64,000 bases of DNA from UBA57 sp963577725 (GCA_047517285.1 JAKZTE010000009.1:21366-85365); one strand, 5' to 3'. Shown: positions 9,260 through 18,628, numbered from the stretch's first letter. Translations and numbers: made by a program. The notes: a model not told the origin generated them from the letters alone.

Positions 9260-10099
9260 TTAGTCTCGCTCCGCGAAATATAATAGAAGTAAAATGAATC
9301 CCATTACAAGAACAGGAGGAATGATTGTTACAAGATATGGGGCGAAATTTACTATAGCGATGGCAATTAGGTAAACTGGAAGTAATAATATGGCACTGCC
9401 TAAAGTAAGAAGTGCTACAGATGATCTTAAAGAGCTTACCATTTTTGATTCCGCTCCAGGATTATCGCGAACCTCTGACAATCTCACTTGTGCTGCTAAT
9501 GCAGAGAAAGTAATGCCAGGGATGGCGAATGCCATTCCTAGCCTTACGTATTCAATAAGAGGAAGTTCGATAGGATGTCCTTCATAACCAAGATAAGTTG
9601 CTATTCCTGCAATTTGATCGAAAGCCAATAATAAGGAAAATGTTTCGCCAGTAATAGATCCTGCAACGCAACCTGCATAAACCATCAATGCCATCATGTA
9701 TGCAAAAAAGAAATAGAGGACTTTGCCAAATGCCCCTACACCGGATCCAATGACAACACGAGAAAGAGAAACAACGGTTCCTATTACCAGATAAGCAAGA
9801 AATGCAGCGATGAAATCAGCAGGATTTGAAGTGGTTAGAACGGTAAACATAGGGATGATAATCGGAAGTACCAAAAGTAGACTTTCAAAGAAAACTTGTT
9901 GATTTGCGCCCAATGATTTGATGAAACCTATTTGTTTAAGGAAAAGATAGACTGCAATTAGCCCGAATGCAGTGAAGAAGGCAATAGATGACAAATAAGA
10001 TAGAAATGCATTAAGTACAACAGGATTAGCAATCATTACAGCGATTGGAGCAATAGAAAGTGCAGAAATATATGTTCTAAGTTCTCTTAACGGTAGCAT
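9260..10099 (-). CDS. Polytopic membrane protein in the MoxR operon
   Basis: A 279-residue hydrophobic protein with about eight predicted membrane helices (for example near residues 13-30, 33-52, 70-88, 94-112, 128-148, 190-205, 228-248, 254-272). No motif allows a function. It overlaps the DUF58 gene by 23 bp, indicating translational coupling, and precedes the exported protein by 1 bp. It is probably a membrane partner of the MoxR/DUF58 machinery. Confidence 0.75.
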   Translation of the reverse strand: MLPLRELRTYISALSIAPIAVMIANPVVLNAFLSYLSSIAFFTAFGLIAVYLFLKQIGFIKSLGANQQVFFESLLLVLPIIIPMFTVLTTSNPADFIAAFLAYLVIGTVVSLSRVVIGSGVGAFGKVLYFFFAYMMALMVYAGCVAGSITGETFSLLLAFDQIAGIATYLGYEGHPIELPLIEYVRLGMAFAIPGITFSALAAQVRLSEVRDNPGAESKMVSSLRSSVALLTLGSAILLLPVYLIAIAIVNFAPYLVTIIPPVLVMGFILLLLYFAERD

Positions 10100-11309
10100 A
10101 AGACCACTCCTCCATTTTTTTCATTGCGTCTAAGACAGAACTATGATTTGTAAGAATCATTTGTATGCCGTTTTCTTCGACTGTTTTTTGTATTTGTTGT
10201 GCCCTCTCATAATTATCTTCATTATAAATCAATATGATAATTAAATCACGGCTAGATTTCAGCTTTGACAGATATGATTCAATTAATCTATCGTCAGTAC
10301 GAGTAAGAATTAAAATGAAACTATTTCCAAATTCAGAAGCAGAAAGTTCGAGATAAGAATTTGTAAAACTTGTAATAAGGAATTTATCCTGAGAAGGTTG
10401 TACTTTTGCAAGATTACGCAACAATGAATCAACATGAGTATCGCCACGTGCAGGTTTTAAGACAGCGCGAGTACGAGTATCAAATAGTAGCAAGCCAGTT
10501 CGAGTTCCACGTTTAATGAAATTATAAGATAAAGATGCTGCAAGATCTGCGGATATATCAAGCGAGATTTGCTCACCGTTAGGAAGTTCACTGTCTTTAC
10601 CTATATCTACAACAATCGTAATTGCCTGCCCTTCTTCTCCAGCAGTAATCTTCGACTTAGGTGTATGGTCAGGGGATTTAGCCATAGCTTTCCATGAAAT
10701 AATTTTAAAATCATCTCCAGGTTGGTAATCACGAATGCCCCAAACTTCACTACTTCTACCTTGTTTAATTGATGATGAAACTCCCAATAATCCGGCGGCA
10801 GATGTTTGAGGAGATGTTTCGAATGGATAGATATGAGGAAGCACAAGAATTTCTGCTTCGTCGTTAGATGCAATCGTGATTCCAGATAACAACAACCAGT
10901 CTTTAACAACAATCTTAGTGGATGAAATTTTATGAATGCCACGGCGGTCTGCTACAAAAGTTTTTGAGATGTCGTATTTTTGTCCAGGTTGGAAAACAAC
11001 AGTGCCAGTGTTAATATTTAGACCTAAACTTTGACAATCAAATTCAACAGATGCATTTGCAGGGAATCTACCGGTATATTTCATTTTCAATGAAGCATTA
11101 ATATCAGCAGGAGGCATTACTTGGTATTTATCAAAAACACGTGTAACCTCGAAATTGTTTGATGGTTTTAAGTATTTGAACAAAACAAGATTAATACACA
11201 AAGCAAGCATAACAGAAAGCATAGCAAGAGTAGCATTAGGCAATAAAGCCAGACTACACACAGTCATCAATCCAAAGAAACCAATAAGAAGTCGAATATG
11301 TTTTTTCAT
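10077..11309 (-). CDS. DUF58 family protein, MoxR partner
   Basis: A 410-residue protein with two N-terminal membrane helices (about residues 5-45), a beta-rich extracellular or linker segment, and the DUF58 signature REYxxGDDxRxIxW-like stretch here as IRDYQPGDDFKIISWKAMAK near residue 200. After it comes ITIVVDIGKDSEL, a vWA-like strand with a DIG in place of a full MIDAS DxSxS. DUF58 proteins are almost always encoded beside MoxR AAA+ ATPases, as here (6 bp from the third MoxR gene). The complex is thought to act as a chaperone or insertase for metal centres or envelope proteins. Confidence 0.88.
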   Translation of the reverse strand: MKKHIRLLIGFFGLMTVCSLALLPNATLAMLSVMLALCINLVLFKYLKPSNNFEVTRVFDKYQVMPPADINASLKMKYTGRFPANASVEFDCQSLGLNINTGTVVFQPGQKYDISKTFVADRRGIHKISSTKIVVKDWLLLSGITIASNDEAEILVLPHIYPFETSPQTSAAGLLGVSSSIKQGRSSEVWGIRDYQPGDDFKIISWKAMAKSPDHTPKSKITAGEEGQAITIVVDIGKDSELPNGEQISLDISADLAASLSYNFIKRGTRTGLLLFDTRTRAVLKPARGDTHVDSLLRNLAKVQPSQDKFLITSFTNSYLELSASEFGNSFILILTRTDDRLIESYLSKLKSSRDLIIILIYNEDNYERAQQIQKTVEENGIQMILTNHSSVLDAMKKMEEWSYATVKRT

Positions 11310-11315
11310 ATTAAA

Positions 11316-12299
11316 TCAAACTGTAACAATTACTTCGTCGATACAGCCCTTGATTAATTTTCTCAGATATTCGGTAGCAGAATTACTATCACTGTCGTCT
11401 AGATCAAGAAGTGCATTCTGTTGTAAGATTAATCGATGATTAAGTACGTCAAATGCGACGGCTTTTACATCGTCAGGAATTACATATGAACGACCTTCAG
11501 TAACGGCGGCATAGCCTTTAGATGCATATAATAAAGCAACAGATGCACGTGGACTTGCGCCAAGAGTGACTTTAGGAATATTTGAAGTATTTTGAACTAT
11601 TGAAGAAATATACTCGAGGACGTTCTTTTCTGCATTAATACCTGTGTGAATCATACCTTTTCCTTCAAGAATTGCTTGTTTTGAGACTATAGGCTGTAGT
11701 TCAACAGATTGGCCAATCTTACGTCTGATTATTTCTGCCTCGCTTGCTTGATCAGGATAATCAATAATTAATCTGAATAAGAATCTATCTAATTGTGCTT
11801 CTGGAAGAGGATAAGTACCTTCTAGTTCGATAGAATTTTTTGTTGCAAGAACCATAAATGGCTCGTCCATTTTTCGAGTCATGCCTTCAACACTAACTTG
11901 CCTTTCTTGCATACATTCCAATAAAGCAGATTGTGACTTAGGAGGTGCACGGTTAATTTCATCAACAATAACAAAATTAGAGAATATAGGACCTGAACGG
12001 AATTCAAATTCTCGTTCTTTAGGATTGTAAATACGAGTACCGGTTATATCAGATGGCATTAGATCAGAAGTAGATTGAATTCTATTCGAAGTAGATTCTA
12101 TAGATTTACTGAATAGATTGGCCATTAAGGTCTTACCCGTGCCAGGAAATCCCTCGATAAGAACATGTCCTCCAACAAGTATTGAGATTATTAATGAATC
12201 AACGATATTATCAAGCCCTACAACATGATTTCCCATCTCCTTCTTGAGTGTGTCTCTGAGATTTTTAATGTCGTCAGTGGATTTCAAAGAGTTAATCAT
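11316..12299 (-). CDS. MoxR family AAA+ ATPase (paralogue 3)
   Basis: A 327-residue MoxR ATPase. Walker A is IEGFPGTGKT (about residues 54-62), Walker B FVIVDEINRAPP (about 112-123), and sensor 1 reads ATKNS, with Ser instead of the Pro found in the other two paralogues. The lid has GASPRASVALLYASKGYAA and the conserved AVAFDVLNHRL near the end. It lies 2 bp after the second MoxR gene and 6 bp before DUF58. It is the most divergent of the three at the DNA level. Three adjacent paralogues could form a mixed hexameric ring. Confidence 0.92.
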   Translation of the reverse strand: MINSLKSTDDIKNLRDTLKKEMGNHVVGLDNIVDSLIISILVGGHVLIEGFPGTGKTLMANLFSKSIESTSNRIQSTSDLMPSDITGTRIYNPKEREFEFRSGPIFSNFVIVDEINRAPPKSQSALLECMQERQVSVEGMTRKMDEPFMVLATKNSIELEGTYPLPEAQLDRFLFRLIIDYPDQASEAEIIRRKIGQSVELQPIVSKQAILEGKGMIHTGINAEKNVLEYISSIVQNTSNIPKVTLGASPRASVALLYASKGYAAVTEGRSYVIPDDVKAVAFDVLNHRLILQQNALLDLDDSDSNSATEYLRKLIKGCIDEVIVTV

Positions 12300-12301
12300 G
12301 A

Positions 12302-13276
12302 TTAGTTGCCTCCAGATTGAATGATGTCAGAAATAATTTTTTCTGCAGAATTACTTGATTCGGCATCAGTACCTGAATCAGCAATATCGGATTGTTTTAT
12401 CAATAAACGATGGTTAAGGACGTCGAATGCAACGGCCTTTACGTCTTCGGTAGTAACCTTATCACTTCCTCGAATTATTGCTGCGTGGCCTCTTGACGCA
12501 TTGAGGAGAGATACGGCAGCAGTAGGACTTGCTCCAATAATTATACCTTCTTTTGTTCTAGTAGATTGAACTATGGTGGAGATGTAATCAGAAATACTAT
12601 CATCAATTGACATATTATCGATAAGGAATTGTCGAGCCTGAAGAATTTGATCTTTAGAGATTATCTGACCAGAGGGATCTGAAGATTTAGTTTTATTACG
12701 AAGAATTTCGACCTCTTCTTCCAGAGTCGGGTAATCAAGAATAATACGGAACATAAAACGATCCAATTGTGTTGGAGATAATGGAAAAGTTCCTTCGTAT
12801 TCAAGAGGATTTTTTGTTGCAAGAACCATAAATGGCTGGTCCAACATTGATGTTTCTCCGTCAACGGTAACTTGTCCTTCTTGCATTGCTTCAAGAAAAG
12901 CAGCTTGTGTTCTAGGAGGAGCACGATTAATTTCGTCGACAATAACCATATTGGCAAATATAGGTCCTGCGTGAAAATCGAATTCAAGGGTTTTAGGGTT
13001 ATAAATTCTAGTGCCCGTTACATCGCCCGGCATCATATCAGGAGTGGATTGAATACGGTTATTGTCAAGGGAGAATGTATTTGAAAAGGATACGGCAAGA
13101 AATGTTTTCGCTGTACCAGGTAATCCCTCAAGTAAGACATGTCCGCCTGTCAATAGAGACAAGGTAAGAGTATCAATATGATTAGTGAGACCAACAATTG
13201 ACTTACCGACCTCAGAACGTATATCTTCAGATATTTTTGTAATATCAGAAAGTGAATTAATATTATCAGTCATCAT
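12302..13276 (-). CDS. MoxR family AAA+ ATPase (paralogue 2)
   Basis: A 324-residue MoxR ATPase: Walker A LEGLPGTAKT, Walker B MVIVDEINRAPP, sensor 1 ATKNP, arginine-finger region TQLDRFMF, lid GASPTAAVSLLNASRGHAA. The lid segment is encoded by a tract almost identical in DNA to that of paralogue 1 although the rest of the two genes differs much more. The gene sits 3 bp after paralogue 1 and 2 bp before paralogue 3, so all three are one transcript. Confidence 0.92.
   Translation of the reverse strand: MMTDNINSLSDITKISEDIRSEVGKSIVGLTNHIDTLTLSLLTGGHVLLEGLPGTAKTFLAVSFSNTFSLDNNRIQSTPDMMPGDVTGTRIYNPKTLEFDFHAGPIFANMVIVDEINRAPPRTQAAFLEAMQEGQVTVDGETSMLDQPFMVLATKNPLEYEGTFPLSPTQLDRFMFRIILDYPTLEEEVEILRNKTKSSDPSGQIISKDQILQARQFLIDNMSIDDSISDYISTIVQSTRTKEGIIIGASPTAAVSLLNASRGHAAIIRGSDKVTTEDVKAVAFDVLNHRLLIKQSDIADSGTDAESSNSAEKIISDIIQSGGN
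12404..12511 (-). repeat. 108-bp tract nearly identical to 13376-13483 (MoxR lid region)
   Basis: Reading base by base, 12404-12511 matches 13376-13483 with one difference (g at 12487, a at the corresponding place). It encodes the stretch from ASRG(H/Y)AAIIRGSDK through AFDVLNHRL. Neighbouring sequence diverges at once on both sides. Confidence 0.92.
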
Positions 13277-13279
13277 AAA

Positions 13280-14251
13280 TCACCGTATAGACTCCATACT
13301 GGATTGAAGTAGGTCGTTAATCTTAGTTATTCCGTAATCTTTAGTGTCCTGACCTTCTTCAAGATCACGAATCACTAAACGATGGTTAAGGACGTCGAAT
13401 GCAACGGCCTTTACGTCTTCGGTAGTAACCTTATCACTTCCTCGAATTATTGCTGCGTAGCCTCTTGACGCATTGAGGAGAGAAACCGAGGCAGTAGGAC
13501 TTGCCCCAAGCATGATACGAGAATTATCTCTAGTCGTATTGCATAAATTTGAAATAAAACTTAAAACATCGTCGTCTACACTAACCTGATCTTGAATTAA
13601 CTTTCGTGCAGAAATAACAGAGGGCGCGTCAATAACCTGCTCGACTTCTACAGATTCACCACGTTGATTTTTCTTTTCAAGTATGTCAATCCATGCTTCC
13701 TTAGAAGGATAGTTCATGATTAAACGTGCCATGAACCGATCTAATTGTGCAGGAGGTAATGGAAATGTACCTGCAAATTCAATCGGATTCTTGGTAGCTA
13801 TTATCATGAATGGCTGTTCAAGTTGAGTTGTGTTGCCGTCAATTGTTACTTGGCCTTCTTGCATGACTTCAAGCAATGCAGATTGAGTCTTTGGCGGAGC
13901 ACGATTAATTTCGTCCATAAGAACGATGTTAGAGAAAATAGGCCCTGCGTGAAAATCAAAATCAAGAGTCTTTACATTAAAAATATGTGAACCCGTAATA
14001 TCAGATGGCATCAAATCAGGAGTAGATTGAATTCTTCGAAAAGATAAGTTTATAGTATCAGAAAAGATTTTGGCAAGATATGTTTTTGCAGTTCCAGGAA
14101 CTCCTTCGATAAGTATATGGCCGCCAGTAAACATACCGATAGCTAGAAACTTGATAACATTAGGCCATCCAACTACATATTTTGAAATTTCAGTTTCAAG
14201 TGCATCTGCTGCTTTTTGAATATCAGATATATCTTTAATTTCAGTTATCAT
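13280..14251 (-). CDS. MoxR family AAA+ ATPase (paralogue 1)
   Basis: A 323-residue MoxR ATPase: Walker A IEGVPGTAKT near residues 50-59, Walker B IVLMDEINRAPP, sensor 1 ATKNP, AQLDRFMARL, lid GASPTASVSLLNASRGYAA. It overlaps the preceding small membrane-protein gene by 4 bp and is followed 3 bp later by paralogue 2. MoxR ATPases act with DUF58 or vWA proteins to mature or insert envelope and metalloproteins; the target here is unknown. Confidence 0.92.
   Translation of the reverse strand: MITEIKDISDIQKAADALETEISKYVVGWPNVIKFLAIGMFTGGHILIEGVPGTAKTYLAKIFSDTINLSFRRIQSTPDLMPSDITGSHIFNVKTLDFDFHAGPIFSNIVLMDEINRAPPKTQSALLEVMQEGQVTIDGNTTQLEQPFMIIATKNPIEFAGTFPLPPAQLDRFMARLIMNYPSKEAWIDILEKKNQRGESVEVEQVIDAPSVISARKLIQDQVSVDDDVLSFISNLCNTTRDNSRIMLGASPTASVSLLNASRGYAAIIRGSDKVTTEDVKAVAFDVLNHRLVIRDLEEGQDTKDYGITKINDLLQSSMESIR
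13376..13483 (-). repeat. 108-bp tract nearly identical to 12404-12511 (MoxR lid region)
   Basis: Partner of the tract described at 12404-12511. One mismatch in 108 bases, inside two otherwise diverged paralogues. Confidence 0.92.
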
Positions 14252-14676
14252 ATTCTCGCCCTCGATAAACTAGAAGTTCTTTGATTAGACATCCATTTTG
14301 AGATAATGCTATATCCAGATTTATCAATTTCCTGATTGCCATAGGCGTATTTCTCCATTGAAGAGAGGATAGAATGAAGGGTTTCAGTATCTGCAGGGTT
14401 TTTACCAATGAGAAATTCAGCTAGTTCTCTGATAGTATAGGAATCTCTTTGATCCAGACCAGATGTAAAAGCTGATACTTTCAGTGTTTTATATAATTTA
14501 AGAAACTTCTCGTCGTATTTTTTAGTAAATTGAATCTTTTGTTTGACGAGTTTTTCTCTGACAATATTATTGCGGAATAGAATGAATTCAGAAAGCAAGA
14601 GAATAGACAGTCCTGCAGCTAAGACAGTATTAAATGGTCTTAGTAAGATAATCAGTTCAGTAAAAGGATCACTCAT
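14248..14676 (-). CDS. Small membrane protein of the MoxR operon
   Basis: A 142-residue protein with one N-terminal membrane helix (about residues 16-35, TVLAAGLSILLLSEFILFR) and a cytoplasmic helical domain containing SYTIRELAEFLIGKNPADTETLHSILSSMEKYAYG, which resembles the C-terminal DUF4129-type segment found beside MoxR/DUF58 genes. I chose the ATG at 14676, which overlaps the stop of the preceding gene by 8 bp; an ATG at 14712 lies deeper in that gene and is less likely. Confidence 0.75.
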   Translation of the reverse strand: MSDPFTELIILLRPFNTVLAAGLSILLLSEFILFRNNIVREKLVKQKIQFTKKYDEKFLKLYKTLKVSAFTSGLDQRDSYTIRELAEFLIGKNPADTETLHSILSSMEKYAYGNQEIDKSGYSIISKWMSNQRTSSLSRARI

Positions 14677-15448
14677 CGACGCCAGTCTCCGTATAAGAAA
14701 GATTGAGAACAACCTCTGGATTAATTTTAGCTACAGACCAAGGAATAGTTATTCCTGCAGGAATTCGAAAACTATCAGACCAGTCAGAATATGGAAACAG
14801 TAATTGATCTAATTCGCAATTATTGCCCGATGCGTATAGATCGTCAGGTCCGCCAACAGGAACTGCAGCTTCTGCATCATCAGTGAGTTCACAACCAACA
14901 TTATTCAATTCAAGGCCTGACATCTTTATTGAATCTAGATTGATTTCAAAATCAAAAGTGCTAGTATAAGATACAAAGATTATATCGTCAGATGTAACCT
15001 GCCAATTTGCAGACAATGCTTCTATTTCAATAGAATTAGGAATTACTTCCAGGTCATAGTGGTCAGATCTAATTGTAATATTCTCGAAAATGTCCAAGGT
15101 TTCAGTAGTCCATTCTCCAATTCGTAGATCGTAAGTTCCTTCTTCAACAAGAACGGTAACTTGACCAGTTCCATTAGTAGTTCCGGTTACTGCAATTGTG
15201 TCAGTTGGACCAATATCATCATTCCAAAAATAAAATACAACGTTAATTCCAGAAGTAGCAGTAGTGACATATCTCTCTCCAATATTTTTATCATGGGTCC
15301 AGGTTTCAATAGTGACAGCATGCATAGGCAATAGATCTGGTTCTGGAGGTTTTGGTTCAGGATAATTAAATACAACAAAAGAACTGGTTAATATGGCAAC
15401 GGATATCAGTACAACCTGAAGTAAAATAGAATTTACAGATACGCTCAA
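14669..15448 (-). CDS. Exported/anchored protein, first gene of the MoxR operon
   Basis: A 259-residue protein with an N-terminal membrane segment or signal anchor (about residues 7-27, ILLQVVLISVAILTSSFVVF) and an outside part made of beta-sandwich-like strands; TGTTNGTGQVTVLVEEGTYDLRIGEW resembles a carboxypeptidase-regulatory/CNA-B-like fold. Two cysteines (VGCELTDD and NNCELDQL) could form a disulphide. It opens the eight-gene operon that runs to 7210; the 255 bp upstream (15449-15703) is a shared regulatory region with the divergent proteasome gene. Function unknown. Confidence 0.72.
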   Translation of the reverse strand: MSVSVNSILLQVVLISVAILTSSFVVFNYPEPKPPEPDLLPMHAVTIETWTHDKNIGERYVTTATSGINVVFYFWNDDIGPTDTIAVTGTTNGTGQVTVLVEEGTYDLRIGEWTTETLDIFENITIRSDHYDLEVIPNSIEIEALSANWQVTSDDIIFVSYTSTFDFEINLDSIKMSGLELNNVGCELTDDAEAAVPVGGPDDLYASGNNCELDQLLFPYSDWSDSFRIPAGITIPWSVAKINPEVVLNLSYTETGVDE

Positions 15449-15703
15449 TATTTCTCCCCTTCAATAACTAATTCAAACTATGTATTAAGTATAGTACAAA
15501 AGAAGATCATGGCGACCGGATTGAAGGTCGTATAATAATAGTTATTTTATATTAATCAAATTACTTCAGGTCAAAAGAATAAATTTTCAACATGAGGGGG
15601 TTTTTTCCAAATAAAAAGAATAAAAAAAAGTTGAATTAGACGGGATAGAATAATTAAGAAGATTTATTTACCCTGATTTATTAACATAAAGTATCCAATT
15701 TTT

Positions 15704-16375
15704 TTGGTGATTATTCTATTGTATAAAGAAAACGAAATAAAGCATCAAGTTCATGGCACAACCACCGTAGGTCTAGTATGCAGTGATGGAATTGTATTGA
15801 CGACCGATACGCGTGCTTCAATGGGATATTTTATTGCGAGTAGAACGGTGAATAAGATTGCAGTGATCGATAGTCATTGTGCATTAACAATTGCAGGAGG
15901 TGTTGCGGACGCTCAATATGTAGTTGATCAATTAAAGTATCAGTCTAATATTTATAAATTGGAAAAATTACAAAAATTACCAATATCATCGGCAGCAAGA
16001 TTAACATCCAATTTATTTTACTCGTCAAATCATCAAGCAGCTCCATATTATGCAGACATCTTGGTAGGCGGAGTAGATATGGACGGTCCGCAATTATACA
16101 ATATAGACATGTTTGGAACACTAACAAAAGAAGAATATTATTCAACTGGAAGTGGTTCTCCCGTTGCATATGGAATACTTGAAAGTGAATTTAAACAAGC
16201 ATTAAGTGTAGACGAAGCTTTGCCAATTGCTATAAGAGCAGTTTATGGAGCTATTTTAAGAAATGCAGGAACAGGAGATGGCCTGAATATCGTTACAATA
16301 AAAAAAGACATTCTAAAAGAATATTCACTTGAAGAGAAACAAGAAATACTCAAAGATCTTACTGGTAGACAATAA
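15704..16375 (+). CDS. psmB: Proteasome beta subunit
   Basis: Proteolytic ring subunit of the 20S proteasome. An 18-residue propeptide ends at QVHG, and autocleavage would expose Thr19 of TTTVGL. The catalytic Asp17 and Lys33 equivalents are Asp35 (TTDTRAS) and Lys51 (TVNKIAVID). GSGSPVAYGILE near the C-terminus is the usual SGS(P) loop. The start is TTG at 15704, with GTG at 15707 and TTG at 15719 as alternatives that would only shorten the propeptide. The stop is followed 1 bp later by the aCPSF1 gene, so the two are probably co-transcribed, a common archaeal neighbourhood linking protein and RNA turnover. Confidence 0.95.
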   Translation: MVIILLYKENEIKHQVHGTTTVGLVCSDGIVLTTDTRASMGYFIASRTVNKIAVIDSHCALTIAGGVADAQYVVDQLKYQSNIYKLEKLQKLPISSAARLTSNLFYSSNHQAAPYYADILVGGVDMDGPQLYNIDMFGTLTKEEYYSTGSGSPVAYGILESEFKQALSVDEALPIAIRAVYGAILRNAGTGDGLNIVTIKKDILKEYSLEEKQEILKDLTGRQ

Positions 16376-16376
16376 A

Positions 16377-18290
16377 ATGGCAGTGATGAGTAAGTCACAG
16401 GAATTAATGACTACAATATTAAAATCACTACCACCGGAAGCAGAAATCACGCGTATTGAATATGAAGGGCCAAGAATATCAATCTATACAAAGAATTACG
16501 AATTTTTAGCTAGCAATAATTACATAATTTCAGACATTGTAAATACTGTGAAAAGAAGACTAGTAATTAGAACGGATAAATCGATTAGAAAGAAAGAAAA
16601 CGAAGCAACAGAAATATTAAAAAATTCAATAGCAGAAGATGTAGGATTAGGAAATATATATTATGATGATGCGCTAGGTGAAGTAATCATAGAAACTTTA
16701 GAGCCGCAAAAATTAACAAATAATCCGGAAGTTAATTTACATAAACTATCTGCGGATATTGGTTGGAAAGTCATAGTGAAAAAAGGGTCAAGTCTTCCAT
16801 CAACAAGTATAAAAACAATATATTATGTTAGACAAGCTGAATCAGAAGCTAGAAGTGAATTCTACAAACAAGTAGGAGAAGAGATATTCAGGCCAAAATT
16901 ATCTCAGGCGTCAAATATTACTCTAAAAAGTTTGGGAGGATTCAACCAAGTTGGAAGATCTTGCATGTTACTTACAACTCCAGAAAGTAAGATTCTTTTA
17001 GATTGTGGCATACTGCCCAATGCTAGAAATACATGGGATTCATATCCAAGACTAGATTGGGCTGATTTCGACATGGATGACTTAGACGCAGTAGTAATAT
17101 CACATGCGCACTTGGATCATTCAGGATATCTGCCAGTATTATTCAAATATGGATATAGAGGGCCAGTATACTGTACAGAGCCAACCCTGTCATTGATGGC
17201 ATTACTGCATAATGATTATGTAAAGATCAATTCTCACGAGGGTTCGCAAGTATTGTATGAAGGAAGAGATGTAAGAAAAATGATGCAACATACGATTACA
17301 TTACCGTATGGATTGGTTACAGACATATCTCCCGATATCAAACTAGTTCTTAACAATGCAGGGCATATATTAGGCTCTGCAACTTCACATCTGCACATTG
17401 GAGAAGGACTACACAATATTCTATATACAGGAGATTTTAAATTCGCAAAAACAAAACTTTTCGACGAGACTATTTGGAACTATCCAAGGGTAGAAACTCT
17501 AATCATGGAGAGTACATATGGTGGAAAAGCAGATATGATGCCGACAAGAGAACAAATGGAATCAAATTTAGTAAATTCGATAAATTCAACGTTAGAAAAA
17601 GGAGGCAAGGTATTGATTCCAAGTCCTGCAGTTGGAAGGGCCCAGGAGATAATGTTGGTATTAGATCAGCAGATGCGCGAAAAGAAGTTAATTGAATGTC
17701 CTATTTATCTTGAGGGAATGATTTCAGAAGCAACTGCAATACATATAGCGTCGACAGAATTTTTAAGTCGTGATTTAAAGAATAGCATTGCAAGAGGTCA
17801 AGGTAATCCATTCCAAAGTGAATATTTCACAGTAATAGATCATCATAGCAAAAGAGAAGAGGTATTAAGGGATGAACCGTCGATAATTATGGCAACTTCA
17901 GGAATGTTAGAAGGAGGACCAGTAATGAGGTACTTTGAGGAATTAGCCCCAATTGAGAAGAATAAATTAATTTTTGTATCTTATCAAATCGCAGGAACGT
18001 TAGGAAGAAGAATAATGGATGGAGCGAATCAAGCAAGCATAGTTGATCAAGATGGAAGGATTAAGATTGTAGATATAAAATGCCCAAAAGAAAAAATAGA
18101 TGGCTTTAGTGGGCATTCAGATTATAATCAACTGATTAGATTTGTTGGAAAACTCAGACCTAAATTAAGAAATGTAATAATCAACCATGGAGAACGTACA
18201 AAGGTCGAGAATTTAGCAAATTCAATATCAAGGATTTATAGAATAAGAACGCACAGGCCGGAAGTTCAAGAAGCAATCAAGCTAGTTTAA
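16377..18290 (+). CDS. aCPSF1 / FttA: KH-domain beta-CASP ribonuclease
   Basis: Archaeal cleavage and polyadenylation specificity factor homologue that works as the general 3'-end endonuclease/5'-3' exonuclease and transcription termination factor. Two N-terminal KH domains (roughly residues 1-145) precede a metallo-beta-lactamase domain with SHAHLDHSGYLP (motif HxHxDH) and a beta-CASP domain with PAVGRAQEIMLVLD and ATSGMLEGGP, ending with GFSGHSDYNQL and VIINHGE. At 637 residues it matches the family length. The ATG at 16377 is chosen, 1 bp after the psmB stop; an in-frame ATG at 16329 would lie within psmB. Confidence 0.95.
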   Translation: MAVMSKSQELMTTILKSLPPEAEITRIEYEGPRISIYTKNYEFLASNNYIISDIVNTVKRRLVIRTDKSIRKKENEATEILKNSIAEDVGLGNIYYDDALGEVIIETLEPQKLTNNPEVNLHKLSADIGWKVIVKKGSSLPSTSIKTIYYVRQAESEARSEFYKQVGEEIFRPKLSQASNITLKSLGGFNQVGRSCMLLTTPESKILLDCGILPNARNTWDSYPRLDWADFDMDDLDAVVISHAHLDHSGYLPVLFKYGYRGPVYCTEPTLSLMALLHNDYVKINSHEGSQVLYEGRDVRKMMQHTITLPYGLVTDISPDIKLVLNNAGHILGSATSHLHIGEGLHNILYTGDFKFAKTKLFDETIWNYPRVETLIMESTYGGKADMMPTREQMESNLVNSINSTLEKGGKVLIPSPAVGRAQEIMLVLDQQMREKKLIECPIYLEGMISEATAIHIASTEFLSRDLKNSIARGQGNPFQSEYFTVIDHHSKREEVLRDEPSIIMATSGMLEGGPVMRYFEELAPIEKNKLIFVSYQIAGTLGRRIMDGANQASIVDQDGRIKIVDIKCPKEKIDGFSGHSDYNQLIRFVGKLRPKLRNVIINHGERTKVENLANSISRIYRIRTHRPEVQEAIKLV

Positions 18291-18583
18291 GACAGGCCTC
18301 TCCAGATTTTTACACCAGGAGGAGTAAGTACAACTCTTTCATCTCCAAGCCTTACAATATCTCCGCCAATAGAAGACACATATCCATATAGTTCTTCAAT
18401 AGCTTTTTTAAGTTCTTGGACGTTTTTTTGTGCTATAGGAGTAATCCTCAATATTACAATCATGTTTTGAGACACTTCGTCTTTAATTGTTGATATTTGA
18501 TCGAGATTTTTCAATGGTATTGCTTTAAGATACATTTGTTGATCTTTGCCGATTGGTTTTTTATCGATTTTTAATGAAGACAA
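18287..18583 (-). CDS. sepF: Archaeal SepF-like cell division protein (DUF552)
   Basis: A 98-residue protein with the SepF core: YLKAIPLKNLDQISTIKDEVSQ, MIVILRITPIAQ, then LYGYVSSIGGDIVRLGDERVVLTPPGVKIW. The GDIxRLGxxRxxLTPxGVKI tail is diagnostic for archaeal SepF, which anchors FtsZ to the membrane in Euryarchaeota. It lacks a clear N-terminal amphipathic helix, as the protein begins MSSLKIDKKPIGKDQQMYL. Its 3' end overlaps the aCPSF1 stop by 4 bp on the opposite strand. A divergent FtsZ-like protein occurs elsewhere in the window (37773-38771). Confidence 0.88.
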   Translation of the reverse strand: MSSLKIDKKPIGKDQQMYLKAIPLKNLDQISTIKDEVSQNMIVILRITPIAQKNVQELKKAIEELYGYVSSIGGDIVRLGDERVVLTPPGVKIWRGLS

Positions 18584-18628
18584 TGAAAATAATACGGAGT
18601 CGTCACTTATTAATTTAAAAAAAAAGAG

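Noticed and set aside
10607..10942. Long minus-strand frame inside the DUF58 gene
   Set aside because: It lies in another frame of a well-supported gene and has low-complexity Leu/Lys content typical of a shadow.
12404..13483. Long direct repeats suggesting a mobile element or assembly duplication
   Set aside because: They fall at the same codons of two intact paralogous genes and flanks differ, so gene conversion fits better.
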